A stretch of 64,000 nt of DNA from an uncultured Prevotellaceae bacterium (GTDB lineage: Bacteria > Bacteroidota > Bacteroidia > Bacteroidales > Bacteroidaceae). The notes beneath the pieces are model-generated. The model did not search any database. It was not told where the DNA came from and worked only from the letters and a program-made list of their open reading frames with translations. The DNA lies in contig CADCCB010000011.1 of the NCBI GenBank assembly GCA_902799905.1, positions 1 through 64,000 of the forward strand, given 5' to 3'. Within the stretch, counting starts at the first letter, position 1; each line of letters begins with the position of its first letter. The position numbers and the translations under genes are program-made. This document shows, piece after piece, positions 1-8,748 of the stretch.

Positions 1-14
1 GTGAAAAATAGAAT

Positions 15-350
15 ATGCAAGAGACAAGACAGAATAAGATTGCACGCTTGCTGCAGAAGGAGTTGAGCGTGATTTTCCAGGAGCAGACACGCAGTATGCA
101 TGGTGTGATGGTCAGCGTGACCCGTACCAAGATCTCACCAGACTTAAGCATCTGCACTGCCTACCTGAGTATTTTCCCCTCAGAACGGGGCGAGGAGATA
201 CTGGCTAACATCGAGAAGAGCAACCAACAGATTCGCTATGCACTGGGACAGCGGGTGCGCTATCAATTGCGTATCGTGCCTGAACTGCGATTCTTCATCG
301 ATGACTCGCTGGACTATATCGAACGGATTGATGAACTATTAAAGAAGTAA
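15..350 (+). CDS. rbfA: Ribosome-binding factor A
   Basis: RbfA binds the 30S subunit during late maturation of the 16S rRNA 5' end and cold adaptation. The 111-residue length is usual for the family. The N-terminal pattern (ETRQNKIARLLQKELSVI), the central VSVTRTKISPDLSICTAYLS strand region and the RVRYQLRIVPELRFFIDDS segment followed by an acidic helix are typical RbfA features of its KH-like fold. The first in-frame ATG at 15 is used. It is the first gene in the window and is followed by a 143-bp AT-rich gap before a permease gene, so an operon is possible but not shown. Confidence 0.93.
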   Translation: MQETRQNKIARLLQKELSVIFQEQTRSMHGVMVSVTRTKISPDLSICTAYLSIFPSERGEEILANIEKSNQQIRYALGQRVRYQLRIVPELRFFIDDSLDYIERIDELLKK

Positions 351-493
351 GAGTTAAGAATTTAGAGTTAAGAAGTATCGGCTTCGCCGAGTAAGAAGTT
401 ATATTTAAGAAGTAATTCTAAAATCCTACATCTTACGCGCAGCAAAGCGAGCATACATCTAAATTCTTAATTCTAAATTCTAAATTTTAAAAG
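351..493. repeat. AT-rich intergenic tract of TTAAGAA-like units
   Basis: The gap after rbfA is made of degenerate reiterations of TTAAGAATT/AATTCTTAA and the small hairpin CGGCTTCGCCG near 379-389. The same kind of sequence recurs at about 19990-20035 and 44335-44370. It looks like simple-sequence intergenic filler common in this genome; no gene is visible. Confidence 0.5.
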
Positions 494-1723
494 ATGAATT
501 TTCCGTTCTATATTGCCAGACGATACCTCTTTTCGAAGAAGTCGACCAACGTCATCAACATCATTAGCGCCATCTCGGTCGTCGGGGTGGCGGTAGCCAC
601 GATGGCCCTGGTGGTGACGCTCAGCGTGTTCAACGGGTTCAGCGACCTGGTGGCCACGCTCTTCACCGCCTTCGACCCGCAGATAGAGATTACCCCCACG
701 GAGGGTAAGTCGGCCCCTGCCGATGACCCCATCTTGACAGAAATAAAGGCCCTGCCGGAGGTGGCTGTAGCAACGGAGTGTGTGGAGGACCAGGCGATGG
801 CCGTCTATAACGGTCGTCAGGCGATGGTGCAGATAAAAGGCGTGGAGGATAACTTCGATGAGTTGACCCATATCCGCGAGATACTCTGGGGACAGGGCAC
901 CTTTGAACTGCATGCCGCCAACCTGAACTATGGCATCGTGGGCATCAGGCTGGCCGAACAACTGGGAACGGGCGCCCACTTCGATACACCCATCCAGATC
1001 TATGCCCCACGTCGTGAGGGACAACTGGACATGAGCGACCCTTCTGACGGCTTCGTACAGGACGAACTCTATTCGCCCGATGTGGTTTTCGAGGTGATGC
1101 AGGCGAAGTATGACCGTAATTATATCCTGACGAGCATCGGCTTTGCCCGTCGCCTCTTCTTCAGGCAGGGCGAGGTGTCGTCGTTGGAACTGCGCCTGAA
1201 GCCCGGCAGCGATTTTGAGAAGACGAAGGCGCGGATGAAGGAGATCTGTGGCGACCGCTACCGCGTGCTCGACCGCTATGAGCAGCAGGACGACACCTTC
1301 CGTATCATGAAGATAGAGAAACTCATTGCCTATGTCTTCCTGACGTTCATCCTGATGGTGGCCTGCTTCAATATCATCGGATCGCTCTCGATGCTGATTA
1401 TCGACAAGAAAGATGATGTGGTGACACTGCGTAACCTGGGAGCCACCGATAGTCAGATAACACGCATCTTCCTCTTCGAAGGCCGTATGATCTCTGCCAT
1501 CGGAGCCGTCATCGGCATACTTCTCGGTCTGTTGCTCTGCTGGATACAACAGACCTTTGGTATCATCTCGCTGGGCAGCAGCGAGGGGTCATTCATCATC
1601 AACGCCTATCCCGTCAGCGTACATCCCTGGGACATCGTCATCATCTTCGTGACCGTGCTGGTCGTAGGCTTCCTGGCTGCATGGTATCCCGTCCGCTATT
1701 TCTCCCGACGACTATTACAGTAA
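494..1723 (+). CDS. FtsX/LolC-E family ABC transporter permease
   Basis: A 409-residue inner-membrane permease of the MacB/FtsX superfamily, most like LolC/LolE, which extracts lipoproteins from the inner membrane for the outer-membrane shuttle. The N-terminus (FYIARRYLFSKKSTNVINIIS) is the family signature, followed by a first membrane helix at about residues 20-50, a large periplasmic domain to about 270, and three helices at about 275-400 (FILMVACFNIIGSLSMLIIDKKDD marks the conserved cytoplasmic loop). The ATPase partner is not adjacent, as is common in Bacteroidota. The exact substrate cannot be read from the sequence. Confidence 0.88.
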   Translation: MNFPFYIARRYLFSKKSTNVINIISAISVVGVAVATMALVVTLSVFNGFSDLVATLFTAFDPQIEITPTEGKSAPADDPILTEIKALPEVAVATECVEDQAMAVYNGRQAMVQIKGVEDNFDELTHIREILWGQGTFELHAANLNYGIVGIRLAEQLGTGAHFDTPIQIYAPRREGQLDMSDPSDGFVQDELYSPDVVFEVMQAKYDRNYILTSIGFARRLFFRQGEVSSLELRLKPGSDFEKTKARMKEICGDRYRVLDRYEQQDDTFRIMKIEKLIAYVFLTFILMVACFNIIGSLSMLIIDKKDDVVTLRNLGATDSQITRIFLFEGRMISAIGAVIGILLGLLLCWIQQTFGIISLGSSEGSFIINAYPVSVHPWDIVIIFVTVLVVGFLAAWYPVRYFSRRLLQ

Positions 1724-1752
1724 CAAATACAACTTTCGCATGTATTAGAACA

Positions 1753-1853
1753 ACCACGAATTTCACGAATTAAACGAATTTTTTCCTATGCAGGATTAGC
1801 TCATATCGGATCTTGGAGCAACAATAATTCGTTTAATTCGTGAAATTCGTGGT
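1753..1853. terminator. Perfect 28-bp inverted repeat, likely bidirectional terminator
   Basis: Bases 1753-1780 and 1826-1853 are exact reverse complements, built from reiterated ACGAATT units, with a 45-bp loop. It lies between the convergent permease and small basic-protein genes, which suits a bidirectional terminator. Similar reiterated AATTCGTG sequences are, to my knowledge, widespread in Bacteroidota intergenic DNA, so it may also be a dispersed repeat. Confidence 0.65.
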
Positions 1854-1882
1854 CAAAAAACAACTTGCGTAATATATTTCTT

Positions 1883-2083
1883 TTACCGATGTTTGCGGTT
1901 GGCTCGCTGCTCGCGGTACTTAGCCTTCTGACGGGCGGAACCGCTGCCATGGGCACCGGTGATGTATTTCTTCTTCTTGGCCTTGGTCTTCACCTTGCCC
2001 TCGTTAGGGTCGTGACGTTCACCGCCACGACCGAAGGATATCCCATTCTCCAGAATCTCCTGGAAGTCTTCTTTACCTATCAT
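1883..2083 (-). CDS. Small basic protein of unknown function
   Basis: A 66-residue product starting MIGKEDFQEILENG with a very basic C-terminal half rich in K, R and H (KTKAKKKKYITGAHG, then AKYREQRANRKHR). I do not recognise the family; the tail looks nucleic-acid binding. An alternative GTG start at 2104 would add seven residues, but that stretch belongs to the dispersed GTGAATAATTTGCTACCGC repeat, so the ATG at 2083 is preferred. It is convergent with the permease gene and downstream of the AICAR formyltransferase gene in the same direction, possibly co-transcribed. Confidence 0.55.
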   Translation of the reverse strand: MIGKEDFQEILENGISFGRGGERHDPNEGKVKTKAKKKKYITGAHGSGSARQKAKYREQRANRKHR

Positions 2084-2128
2084 AAGCGGTAGCAAATTAT
2101 TCACTTTTCACTCTTCACTTTTCCCTTT

Positions 2129-3319
2129 TTAATGGTGGAAAAGGCGTACACCAGTGAATGCCATGGCGATGCCGTATTTGTCGCAGGTCATGATGACATG
2201 GTCGTCGCGAACAGAGCCGCCGGCCTGTGCGATGAACTGCACACCACTCTTGTGGGCACGCTCGATATTATCGCCGAAGGGGAAGAAGGCATCGCTGCCC
2301 AGTGCCACCTGTGTGTTCTTGGCAATCCACTCGTGCTTCTCAGCAAGGGTCAGCACGGCTGGCTGCTCAGTGAAGAACTGCTGCCAAGCACCGTCGCGCA
2401 GCACGTCGTCGTGCTCCTCCTCAGAGATATAGACATCGATAGTGTTGTCGCGGTCAGCACGGCGGATGCCGGGCTTGAAGGGCAGGGCGAGCACCTTGGG
2501 ATGCTGGCGCAGCCACCAGATGTCGGCCTTCTGACCAGCCAGACGGGTGCAGTGGATGCGGCTCTGCTGACCGGCACCGATACCGATGGCCTGTCCGTCT
2601 TTCACGTAGCAGACGGAGTTCGACTGGGTATATTTCAGGGTGATGAGGGCAATCATCAGGTCGCGCTTGGCTTCTGCCGAGAAGGTCTTGTTCTGCGTGG
2701 GGATATTCTCGAAGAGGGCGGGATCGTCTAACTTGATCTCGTTGCGGCCCTGTTCGAAGGTAACACCAAACACCTGTTTGGTCTCTACAGGCTGAGGCTT
2801 GTAGGCAGGGTCGATCTTGATGACGTTGTAGGTGCCCTTGCGCTTCTCCTTCAGTATCTCGATGGCCTCGTCGGTATATCCGGGGGCGATGACACCGTCG
2901 CTGACCTCGCGCTTGATGATCAGGGCAGTGGTCTTGTCGCACACGTCGGAGAGGGCGATGAAGTCACCATAGGATGACATGCGGTCGGCACCACGGGCCC
3001 GTGCATAGGCACAAGCGATGGGCGACTCGTCGAGTCCTTCGATGTCATCGACGAAATAGATGTGCTTCAGCGTGTCGCTCAGGGGCAGACCCACAGCAGC
3101 GCCAGCAGGCGACACGTGCTTGAACGAGGCGGCAGAGGGCAGGCCGGTAGCCTCTTTCAACTCTTTCACCAACTGCCACGAGTTGAATGCGTCGAGCAGG
3201 TTTATATAGCCTGGACGACCGTTAACGACTTCGATAGGTAACTCTGAGCCATCCTGCATGAAGATGCGTGAGGGCTTCTGATTCGGATTACATCCGTACT
3301 TCAATGCCAGTTCTTTCAT
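2129..3319 (-). CDS. AICAR formyltransferase (PurH transformylase domain only)
   Basis: This 396-residue protein matches the transformylase half of PurH, which adds the formyl group of 10-formyl-THF to AICAR in purine synthesis. Visible family features are KYGCNPNQKP near the N-terminus, SAASFKHVSPAGAAVG, GDFIALSDVCD, and the C-terminal DAFFPFGDNIERA and FIAQAGGSVRDD segments. The N-terminal IMP cyclohydrolase domain of the roughly 510-520-residue bifunctional PurH is absent, so a separate cyclohydrolase must exist elsewhere. Stand-alone forms of this kind are known in Bacteroidota. A TAnnTTTGC promoter lies 22 bp upstream of the start. Confidence 0.9.
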   Translation of the reverse strand: MKELALKYGCNPNQKPSRIFMQDGSELPIEVVNGRPGYINLLDAFNSWQLVKELKEATGLPSAASFKHVSPAGAAVGLPLSDTLKHIYFVDDIEGLDESPIACAYARARGADRMSSYGDFIALSDVCDKTTALIIKREVSDGVIAPGYTDEAIEILKEKRKGTYNVIKIDPAYKPQPVETKQVFGVTFEQGRNEIKLDDPALFENIPTQNKTFSAEAKRDLMIALITLKYTQSNSVCYVKDGQAIGIGAGQQSRIHCTRLAGQKADIWWLRQHPKVLALPFKPGIRRADRDNTIDVYISEEEHDDVLRDGAWQQFFTEQPAVLTLAEKHEWIAKNTQVALGSDAFFPFGDNIERAHKSGVQFIAQAGGSVRDDHVIMTCDKYGIAMAFTGVRLFHH

Positions 3320-3340
3320 AATGCAAAAATCAATATGGGT

Positions 3341-3349
3341 GCAAAGGTA
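3341..3349 (-). promoter_or_regulatory. Promoter -7 box (TACCTTTGC)
   Basis: Bacteroidota-type -7 element on the minus strand, 22 bp before the AICAR formyltransferase start. An identical box occurs in the tandem copy at 3437-3445, where it faces no intact gene. Confidence 0.65.
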
Positions 3350-3354
3350 CGAAT

Positions 3355-3548
3355 TTTAAGTGAAAAGTGAAGAGTGAAGAGTGAATAATTTGCTACCGCC
3401 TCACCTTTTTTAGAATTTCCGGCATTCAATATAGGTGCAAAGGTACGAAAATAAAGTGAAAAGTGAAGAGTGAATAATTTCTTTCAGTCGCTTCGCTTGG
3501 TGAAAGCGAGCGGAGCTCGAGCGGCTACCGCCTCACCTTTTTTTAGAA
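3355..3548. repeat. Tandem/dispersed AAGTGAAAAGTGAAGAGTG repeat with duplicated gene end
   Basis: Two tandem copies each contain a GCAAAGGTACGAA box, a run of AAGTGAAAAGTGAAGAGTGAA, a GAATAATTT block and GCTACCGCCTCACC followed by TTTAGAATTTCC. The last block of the right copy is the true 3' end of the barrel gene at 3543; the left copy (about 3396-3422) duplicates that gene end. Related sequence is at 2085-2130 and 50430-50480. Confidence 0.7.
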
Positions 3549-5537
3549 TTTCCAGCGTAATTGCAGGTCAAGGTCGGTCTGGTGGGAGGCATCAATCTGC
3601 TGTAGGCCGCTGCCGATGATGGCGCGGTCGAAATAGTTGGTATAGCCCAGTTTAGCCGCAAGGCGCAACTGACTGGTGAGGGCGGCTTGTGCCACGAGAG
3701 ACAGACGGATGCCTTGACCATAGTAGGAGGGGAACGAGAAGTCGTACTGCATCTGCCGTTCGTAGATGAAGATGCGGCTGGCATAGGTGTCGGTATCGAA
3801 ATAGCCTGCCACGAGGTTCACCAGCCACGAGGGACGCTGGTACGACAGATGCTCGCTGACCATCCAGCCGTTGCTGGTCTCTTTGTAGTGTGAGCGGGTC
3901 AGGTCGGCCTGTGTCTTGGCGCTCCATCCTGAGGGTGATGTGTAGGCAGCAAAGAGCCTCATGCGTTGTTCGCGGTCTGGGATGAGTGCCGTCTTCTCAT
4001 CATTGTCCTTCTGTCGCAAGTGAATGCGGTAGCGACCCTGCACGTTCCAGTTGCCTTTGCTCCAGTCGGCCTGTACCATGAAGTCGCCCGCATCAGATGT
4101 CTGCGACACCTGATAGCGTGCCCATGGCGAGTGGCTATAGTCGGCATAAGCCTGCAGGGTGAGGGAACCCAGGGGCGTCCAATTGAAGCCCACATAGATG
4201 CCGCTCTCATTCTGGGTGTGGCCGCTGTCGCTGAACGAGTGGCTGTAGAGACCAGTATAGCGATAACTATAGAAACGGTAGAGGGCGATCGCATTGAACA
4301 CATCGCTGGGATGATAGCCCAGTGTGTTGACGGTGGCTATGGCTCCGTCTTGGTTGACGGCCGTCTCGCCATTGACGGTGAAGCGATAGTGGTAGTAGGT
4401 ATAGTTCACGCTGGCATTCATGAAATCCTTTCCGTGGGCGTTGTAACGGCGGTAAAGCACCGTTCGGTCAGGCTCCAGGGAGCGGTCCAAGTGCGTATAG
4501 ACGGCATTGGCCCCAACCCTGAGGCCGCCATAGTGCAGGTTCAGCATGGCTCCTGTGGCCGTCAGGTGAGTGTTATACTTCTTGTCTATCTCTGTCTGGG
4601 TGCGATGGTATCCGGAAGTTATCAGCGTGGCTGCAGAGCCGTCGTCGTTGAGCGTGGCATCCATCGACCGGTAGGAGACGAAAGCCGTCAGCGACAGCGG
4701 CTTGGACAGGCGCAGGGTGGCGCCTGCCCCCTGGAAGTAGTCGGACTCGGAGCGCGAGGAATGGGGGCGCAGCGTGTTGGTCTGCCGTCCCATGTTCTGC
4801 AGCATGAACTGTTTGCCCAGCATGAAACTGTTGTTCAACACCAGTCCCATGCCTGCCGATAGTTTATACTTACCCACTACGACATTTTCCCAAAAGCCCA
4901 GTTTGCGCAGTTGGATATAATAAGAATAGGTGTCGTAGCCCAGTTTGTTGCAGTTGGTAAAGAACGGCTCGCCTGCATCCTGCGCTCCTATCAAGCCTGC
5001 CCTGAGATAGTCGCCGCTCTTGAACTCATAACGCAGCGAGTGGCGAAGGGCATAGCCCAGATAGCCGTTCTTGTCGCCCTTCCGTTGGTAGAATGGCCAT
5101 CGGCTGGTGGCTGTCACCGTATGGTGACCTCGGCTGAGCAACGAGTCGAGACGCGGACGGTAGGGCTCCTTCTCCGGCTCCTCGAACGTGATGAAGTAGC
5201 CTAATAGTTGCCGTTGCCAGTGGTCGATGGAGGGAATCATGGCTATCTCGTTCAAGGAGCGCATGGTTCTGTAGTGATACAGGTATTCCATGATGTCCAT
5301 CACCTGCTGCTCCGAGAGAAACGGGATCTGCTCCAGTTCGTCGCGGGTGGCCGTGTTGATGCAGATGGGATTGTCTGCTAACTGCTGCAGGCGGTCAAGA
5401 CTTTCCTCCCACTCCTCTTCATCCATATCCTCCCGACTGTACCGCTGTTCCCACAAGAGTTCCCACCCAGACGACGTGGTCTGTGCATAGCCGCTGAGGG
5501 TCATCAGGAGGGTGAGAATGGTTAGCCAGCATTTCAT
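3543..5537 (-). CDS. Secreted helix-hairpin-helix / outer-membrane barrel-like protein
   Basis: The start at 5537 gives a clear signal peptide (MKCWLTILTLLMTLSGYAQ) and lies just downstream of a TAnnTTTGC promoter; the longer upstream frame is not credible. The mature protein begins with a helical segment containing a helix-hairpin-helix-like motif (INTATRDELEQIPFLSEQQ) at about residues 60-110. It then has some 500 residues of alternating aromatic strands ending LQLRWKF, the usual terminal strand of an outer-membrane beta-barrel. HHH-plus-barrel proteins of this kind are common and uncharacterised in Bacteroidota. Length is 664 residues. Confidence 0.75.
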   Translation of the reverse strand: MKCWLTILTLLMTLSGYAQTTSSGWELLWEQRYSREDMDEEEWEESLDRLQQLADNPICINTATRDELEQIPFLSEQQVMDIMEYLYHYRTMRSLNEIAMIPSIDHWQRQLLGYFITFEEPEKEPYRPRLDSLLSRGHHTVTATSRWPFYQRKGDKNGYLGYALRHSLRYEFKSGDYLRAGLIGAQDAGEPFFTNCNKLGYDTYSYYIQLRKLGFWENVVVGKYKLSAGMGLVLNNSFMLGKQFMLQNMGRQTNTLRPHSSRSESDYFQGAGATLRLSKPLSLTAFVSYRSMDATLNDDGSAATLITSGYHRTQTEIDKKYNTHLTATGAMLNLHYGGLRVGANAVYTHLDRSLEPDRTVLYRRYNAHGKDFMNASVNYTYYHYRFTVNGETAVNQDGAIATVNTLGYHPSDVFNAIALYRFYSYRYTGLYSHSFSDSGHTQNESGIYVGFNWTPLGSLTLQAYADYSHSPWARYQVSQTSDAGDFMVQADWSKGNWNVQGRYRIHLRQKDNDEKTALIPDREQRMRLFAAYTSPSGWSAKTQADLTRSHYKETSNGWMVSEHLSYQRPSWLVNLVAGYFDTDTYASRIFIYERQMQYDFSFPSYYGQGIRLSLVAQAALTSQLRLAAKLGYTNYFDRAIIGSGLQQIDASHQTDLDLQLRWKF

Positions 5538-5541
5538 GGAT

Positions 5542-5550
5542 GCAAAAATA
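5542..5550 (-). promoter_or_regulatory. Promoter -7 box (TATTTTTGC)
   Basis: Minus-strand TAnnTTTGC element a few bases upstream of the start codon at 5537, implying a very short or nearly leaderless transcript. Confidence 0.55.
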
Positions 5551-5593
5551 CGTAAAAAGACTGAAAGAAAGAAGCGAATTTGAAAAAAATACG

Positions 5594-5602
5594 TATCTTT
5601 GC
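5594..5602 (+). promoter_or_regulatory. Promoter -7 box (TATCTTTGC)
   Basis: Plus-strand TAnnTTTGC element about 30 bp upstream of the glycoside hydrolase start at 5631. It is divergent from the barrel-gene promoter in the same 93-bp gap. Confidence 0.65.
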
Positions 5603-5630
5603 ACCAGTTTTTCATAAAAACGACCTGCTC

Positions 5631-7259
5631 ATGTACAACATCCGACATACTGGTATCATCAGGATTGTGGTAATAGCCATAGCGGCTGTTGCCTGGCATT
5701 CGCTGTATGCGGCCGACGGCATCCCCCAGAATGCTGGTGAGCATTGTACGTTCGAGGCAGGCTTACGCTATTCGGAGTTGGTCATCAACTCACGTATCAA
5801 TGATTTCAAGGCCAACACGACGGCATCGGGATTCGGTGTTTTCGACCATAATGGCCAGATGGTGGAAACGCCCCAGAACAGTACCAGTGTCCTCGACTAT
5901 GTGCCGGGCCTGGTGGCAAAGGCTATTCTGGAGGCAGCCGACTATTATAAAGACAGCCATGATGTGGATGTGGCACCTTGGTACTATGCGGTGCATCGCT
6001 ATGCTACGACCTGCGATATTGCGTCTAATGGGAAACAGGGAAAGAGTTTTGATGACCTGAATGCCGTCAAGTTGTATTTCAAACTGGCAGAGATGGCCTC
6101 TAGTCAGCATTTTGAGTCGACTGATGCCACTGTTACCACAGCCCTTGCCAACCAGCGTTTCGCATCGGCTCTGGCAGGTATTGCCAAAGCCAACAACAAC
6201 TATGTCATCACAGAGCAGACATTGGCAGGTGCTGCTGGCGGCTGGTGGCACAAGTCGTCATATACCAATCAGATGTGGTGCGACGGACAGTATATGGGGC
6301 CTGCCCTGCTGGCACAGATCATCAACGAATACGACGGGTATGAGCCTATCACCGATGACGACTGGGGACTGATAGCCAGACAGTTTACTATTTCATGGCA
6401 GTATCTGTGGAACGACGAGGTGAAGTTGCTCTACCATGCTTTTACTGCCGACCCCGCTGGCAGTGCCGCCTCCTCATGGGCTGGCGTTTCTGCTGAGACA
6501 GGCAATGAGGTATATCATTCGGCAGAATATTGGGGACGTGCTGAGGCGTGGTATTTCCTGGCTCTTGTCGATGTGCTGGAACAGATGGACAAGGCGGGGC
6601 GGGCTGAAACGCAGGACTATCAGACACTGCGTGGCTATCTGCAGCAGTTGGCGGCAGGCATCGCATCGAAACAGGATGCGGCGACAGGGTGCTGGTATCA
6701 ACTACTGAACCATGACGGCACTTTTGTGGCCGATAGTTATTCGTCGTCATACAGGTACACGTCGTCCCCTGTGACGAACTATCTGGAGTCGTCGTGTACG
6801 GCTATATTCATTGCAGCCTACCTGAAGGGCATGCGTCTGGGACTGTTGGATACCAACTATACTGAACTGGCCAAGGAGGCCTATCGTGGCTTTATCCAGC
6901 AGTTTATGGTTGCCGACGGACGGGGTGGTGTTCATCTGATCAGTTGTTGTAAGTCGGCAGGCTTGGGAGGCAAAAACTACCGTGACGGTTCGGCTGCCTA
7001 CTATCTGATGGGAAAGGACACAAAGCCTACAAGTACCAGTGGCAGTGACTTCTATACGGAGGGCAAGGTGCTGGGCGGCTTCATTTTGGCTGCTACGGAA
7101 TATGAGCGACTGACGGAAACAACATCAGTTATTGACGCACAGGTGAGACAGTCTGCCGGTGGTGATATCTTCTCTTTGGACGGCATCCGTATCATGGATG
7201 TTCCCCAACAGGGCTTTTTTATCAGGGATGGTAAACTAATGGTAAGAACACAGCGATGA
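5631..7259 (+). CDS. Secreted GH105/GH88-type unsaturated uronyl hydrolase
   Basis: A 542-residue secreted enzyme resembling rhamnogalacturonyl/unsaturated glucuronyl hydrolases, which remove the unsaturated uronate left by pectate or rhamnogalacturonan lyases. The start at 5631 gives a signal peptide (IIRIVVIAIAAVAWHSLYA). The family-like core HKSSYTNQMWCDGQYMGP is at about residues 205-222, followed by W/E-rich helices of an (alpha/alpha)6 barrel and a late EGKVLGGFILAATEYE segment. The C-terminus (DIFSLDGIRIMDVPQQGFF) resembles a type IX secretion tail. It overlaps the DUF4294 gene by ATGA, so the two are translationally coupled. It fits the pectin enzymes at 59.8 kb. Confidence 0.78.
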   Translation: MYNIRHTGIIRIVVIAIAAVAWHSLYAADGIPQNAGEHCTFEAGLRYSELVINSRINDFKANTTASGFGVFDHNGQMVETPQNSTSVLDYVPGLVAKAILEAADYYKDSHDVDVAPWYYAVHRYATTCDIASNGKQGKSFDDLNAVKLYFKLAEMASSQHFESTDATVTTALANQRFASALAGIAKANNNYVITEQTLAGAAGGWWHKSSYTNQMWCDGQYMGPALLAQIINEYDGYEPITDDDWGLIARQFTISWQYLWNDEVKLLYHAFTADPAGSAASSWAGVSAETGNEVYHSAEYWGRAEAWYFLALVDVLEQMDKAGRAETQDYQTLRGYLQQLAAGIASKQDAATGCWYQLLNHDGTFVADSYSSSYRYTSSPVTNYLESSCTAIFIAAYLKGMRLGLLDTNYTELAKEAYRGFIQQFMVADGRGGVHLISCCKSAGLGGKNYRDGSAAYYLMGKDTKPTSTSGSDFYTEGKVLGGFILAATEYERLTETTSVIDAQVRQSAGGDIFSLDGIRIMDVPQQGFFIRDGKLMVRTQR

Positions 7260-7855
7260 AACAGGTCATAATCATACTGACGATGGTGTTGGCGGTTCAG
7301 ACCGTCAGGGCACAGGAAGAGACAGGCGACCCGACGTTCGTGCCAACGGTGAAAGTGGGCAAGACGCTGGTCGATGGCGACTCTATACAGTATATGGAGA
7401 TGTCGCCAGTCTATGTCTATCCGGAACCGACATTCAAGAGCAAGCGTCAGCAGCAGGCCTATATGCGCCTGGTGAAAAATGTGAAGACGGTGTTGCCCCT
7501 GGCCAAGCAGGTGCGGCAGATACTCATCGAGACGGCTGAGTTCACCGAGACATTGCCGCCCGAGGAGCGTAGCGCGCACCTGAAGCGGGTGGAACAGGCC
7601 ATCGTGAAAGAGTATAAGCCGAAGATGAAGAAACTGACATTCTCGCAGGGTAAGTTGCTCATCAAACTGGTGGACCGTGAGTGTAACTCGACAGCCTACG
7701 AAGCCATGCAGGCCTTCATCGGACCAGTGCGTTCCGGCATGTGGCAGGCTTTTGCCTGGATGTTCGGTGCATCGCTGAAGAAAGGCTACGACCCTGAAGG
7801 CGTGGACCGTCTGACGGAACGGGTCGTCCTGATGGTCGAGGCCGGTCAGTTATGA
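7256..7855 (+). CDS. DUF4294-type secreted protein
   Basis: A 199-residue protein with signal peptide (QVIIILTMVLAVQTVRAQ). It contains the block MEMSPVYVYPEPTFKSKRQQ followed by a basic helical region (AYMRLVKNVKTVLPLAKQV) that I recognise as the Bacteroidota-specific DUF4294 family. Its function is unknown. It starts inside the stop codon of the preceding hydrolase (ATGA), and is convergent with the DUF3108 gene at 7876. Confidence 0.75.
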   Translation: MKQVIIILTMVLAVQTVRAQEETGDPTFVPTVKVGKTLVDGDSIQYMEMSPVYVYPEPTFKSKRQQQAYMRLVKNVKTVLPLAKQVRQILIETAEFTETLPPEERSAHLKRVEQAIVKEYKPKMKKLTFSQGKLLIKLVDRECNSTAYEAMQAFIGPVRSGMWQAFAWMFGASLKKGYDPEGVDRLTERVVLMVEAGQL

Positions 7856-7875
7856 TGGAAAGCCAGACTTTTCCT

Positions 7876-8715
7876 TTATTCTATTTTCGAAGTCATCGGT
7901 GAGCGTATGCCCTGATAACTCTTGAGGAACACTTTTGCTGATCCGAAGGAGAGGTTGAGGTCGAGGCGCACAGGGATGTGGTTGAGGTCGTCGGTGACGT
8001 AGAAGCGTATCAGTTCCTTATCCTTGTTATTCTCACGCTCGAAGAACGAGAAGACCAGACAGCGGAACTTATGGTTGGTACCCTCTATCTTGAAGTTCTC
8101 CTTGCCGCGATATTTCAGCCACGAGTCGCTGGGGCGGCTGGCATCGGTGATGGGCATGGGTATGATATCGTTCTTGTTCAGGTTGGAGGTATCGAAGTTG
8201 CGTGACCTGAGGAAGATGCTCATCATGTCGTAGATACAGTCATCATACACTTTCTCCTGCCAGTGCTGTTCGCCGTCGGAATCGATGCGGTGCATCTTCA
8301 CCTTGCTCTTGTTGCCAGGATAGGAGTACCATAGTTCGTCCACATAGTAGCGCTTGCCTTCGAGGGCACCCTTGCGGAAATACACGGGAGAGAGGTCGCG
8401 CACGCTACAATAGGAGAGCAGGGTGTCGCGCATCACAAAGAAGTTGTCCAGTTTGTTGTTGCCGCGGGTGGTCAGGCTGGTGCGATAGCACGGGGTGCCG
8501 TTATAGGTGGAGACGACGGTCGACATGGAGGCTGATCCTACCTTGACCCATACGAACTTCCAGTTGAAATAGAGGTCGTAGGTCAGAAACTCGTTGGATT
8601 TGAAGGCTTTGTTCTCGATGCCGCATGCTGACTGTGCCATGGCACCAGTGGGCAGCATGGCCAAGAAGCCTATCATCAACGTAATAATACTCGTTTTATA
8701 ATTCATAATACTCAT
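7876..8715 (-). CDS. DUF3108-type secreted protein
   Basis: A 279-residue exported protein: signal peptide (SIITLMIGFLAMLPTGAMAQ), then a beta-rich domain with LTYDLYFNWKFVWVKVGSAS, a DELWYSYPG segment and a C-terminal FYVTDDLNHIPVRLDLNLSFGSAKVFL. These match the DUF3108 family, thought to be periplasmic lipid-binding-like folds, but no function is established. ATG at 8706 is an alternative start three codons in. It is the last gene of an apparent three-gene operon with the Ig-like lipoprotein (33-bp gap) and the GH3-family adenylase. Confidence 0.75.
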   Translation of the reverse strand: MSIMNYKTSIITLMIGFLAMLPTGAMAQSACGIENKAFKSNEFLTYDLYFNWKFVWVKVGSASMSTVVSTYNGTPCYRTSLTTRGNNKLDNFFVMRDTLLSYCSVRDLSPVYFRKGALEGKRYYVDELWYSYPGNKSKVKMHRIDSDGEQHWQEKVYDDCIYDMMSIFLRSRNFDTSNLNKNDIIPMPITDASRPSDSWLKYRGKENFKIEGTNHKFRCLVFSFFERENNKDKELIRFYVTDDLNHIPVRLDLNLSFGSAKVFLKSYQGIRSPMTSKIE

Positions 8716-8748
8716 TGTTCGTTATTTTTTGTACATGGTTCATTGTAC

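Noticed and set aside
473..1549. Long antisense frames opposite real genes (for example 473-1549 minus, 3966-4862 plus, 60260-61429 minus)
   Set aside because: They mirror GC-rich coding genes, lack promoters and show no family features.
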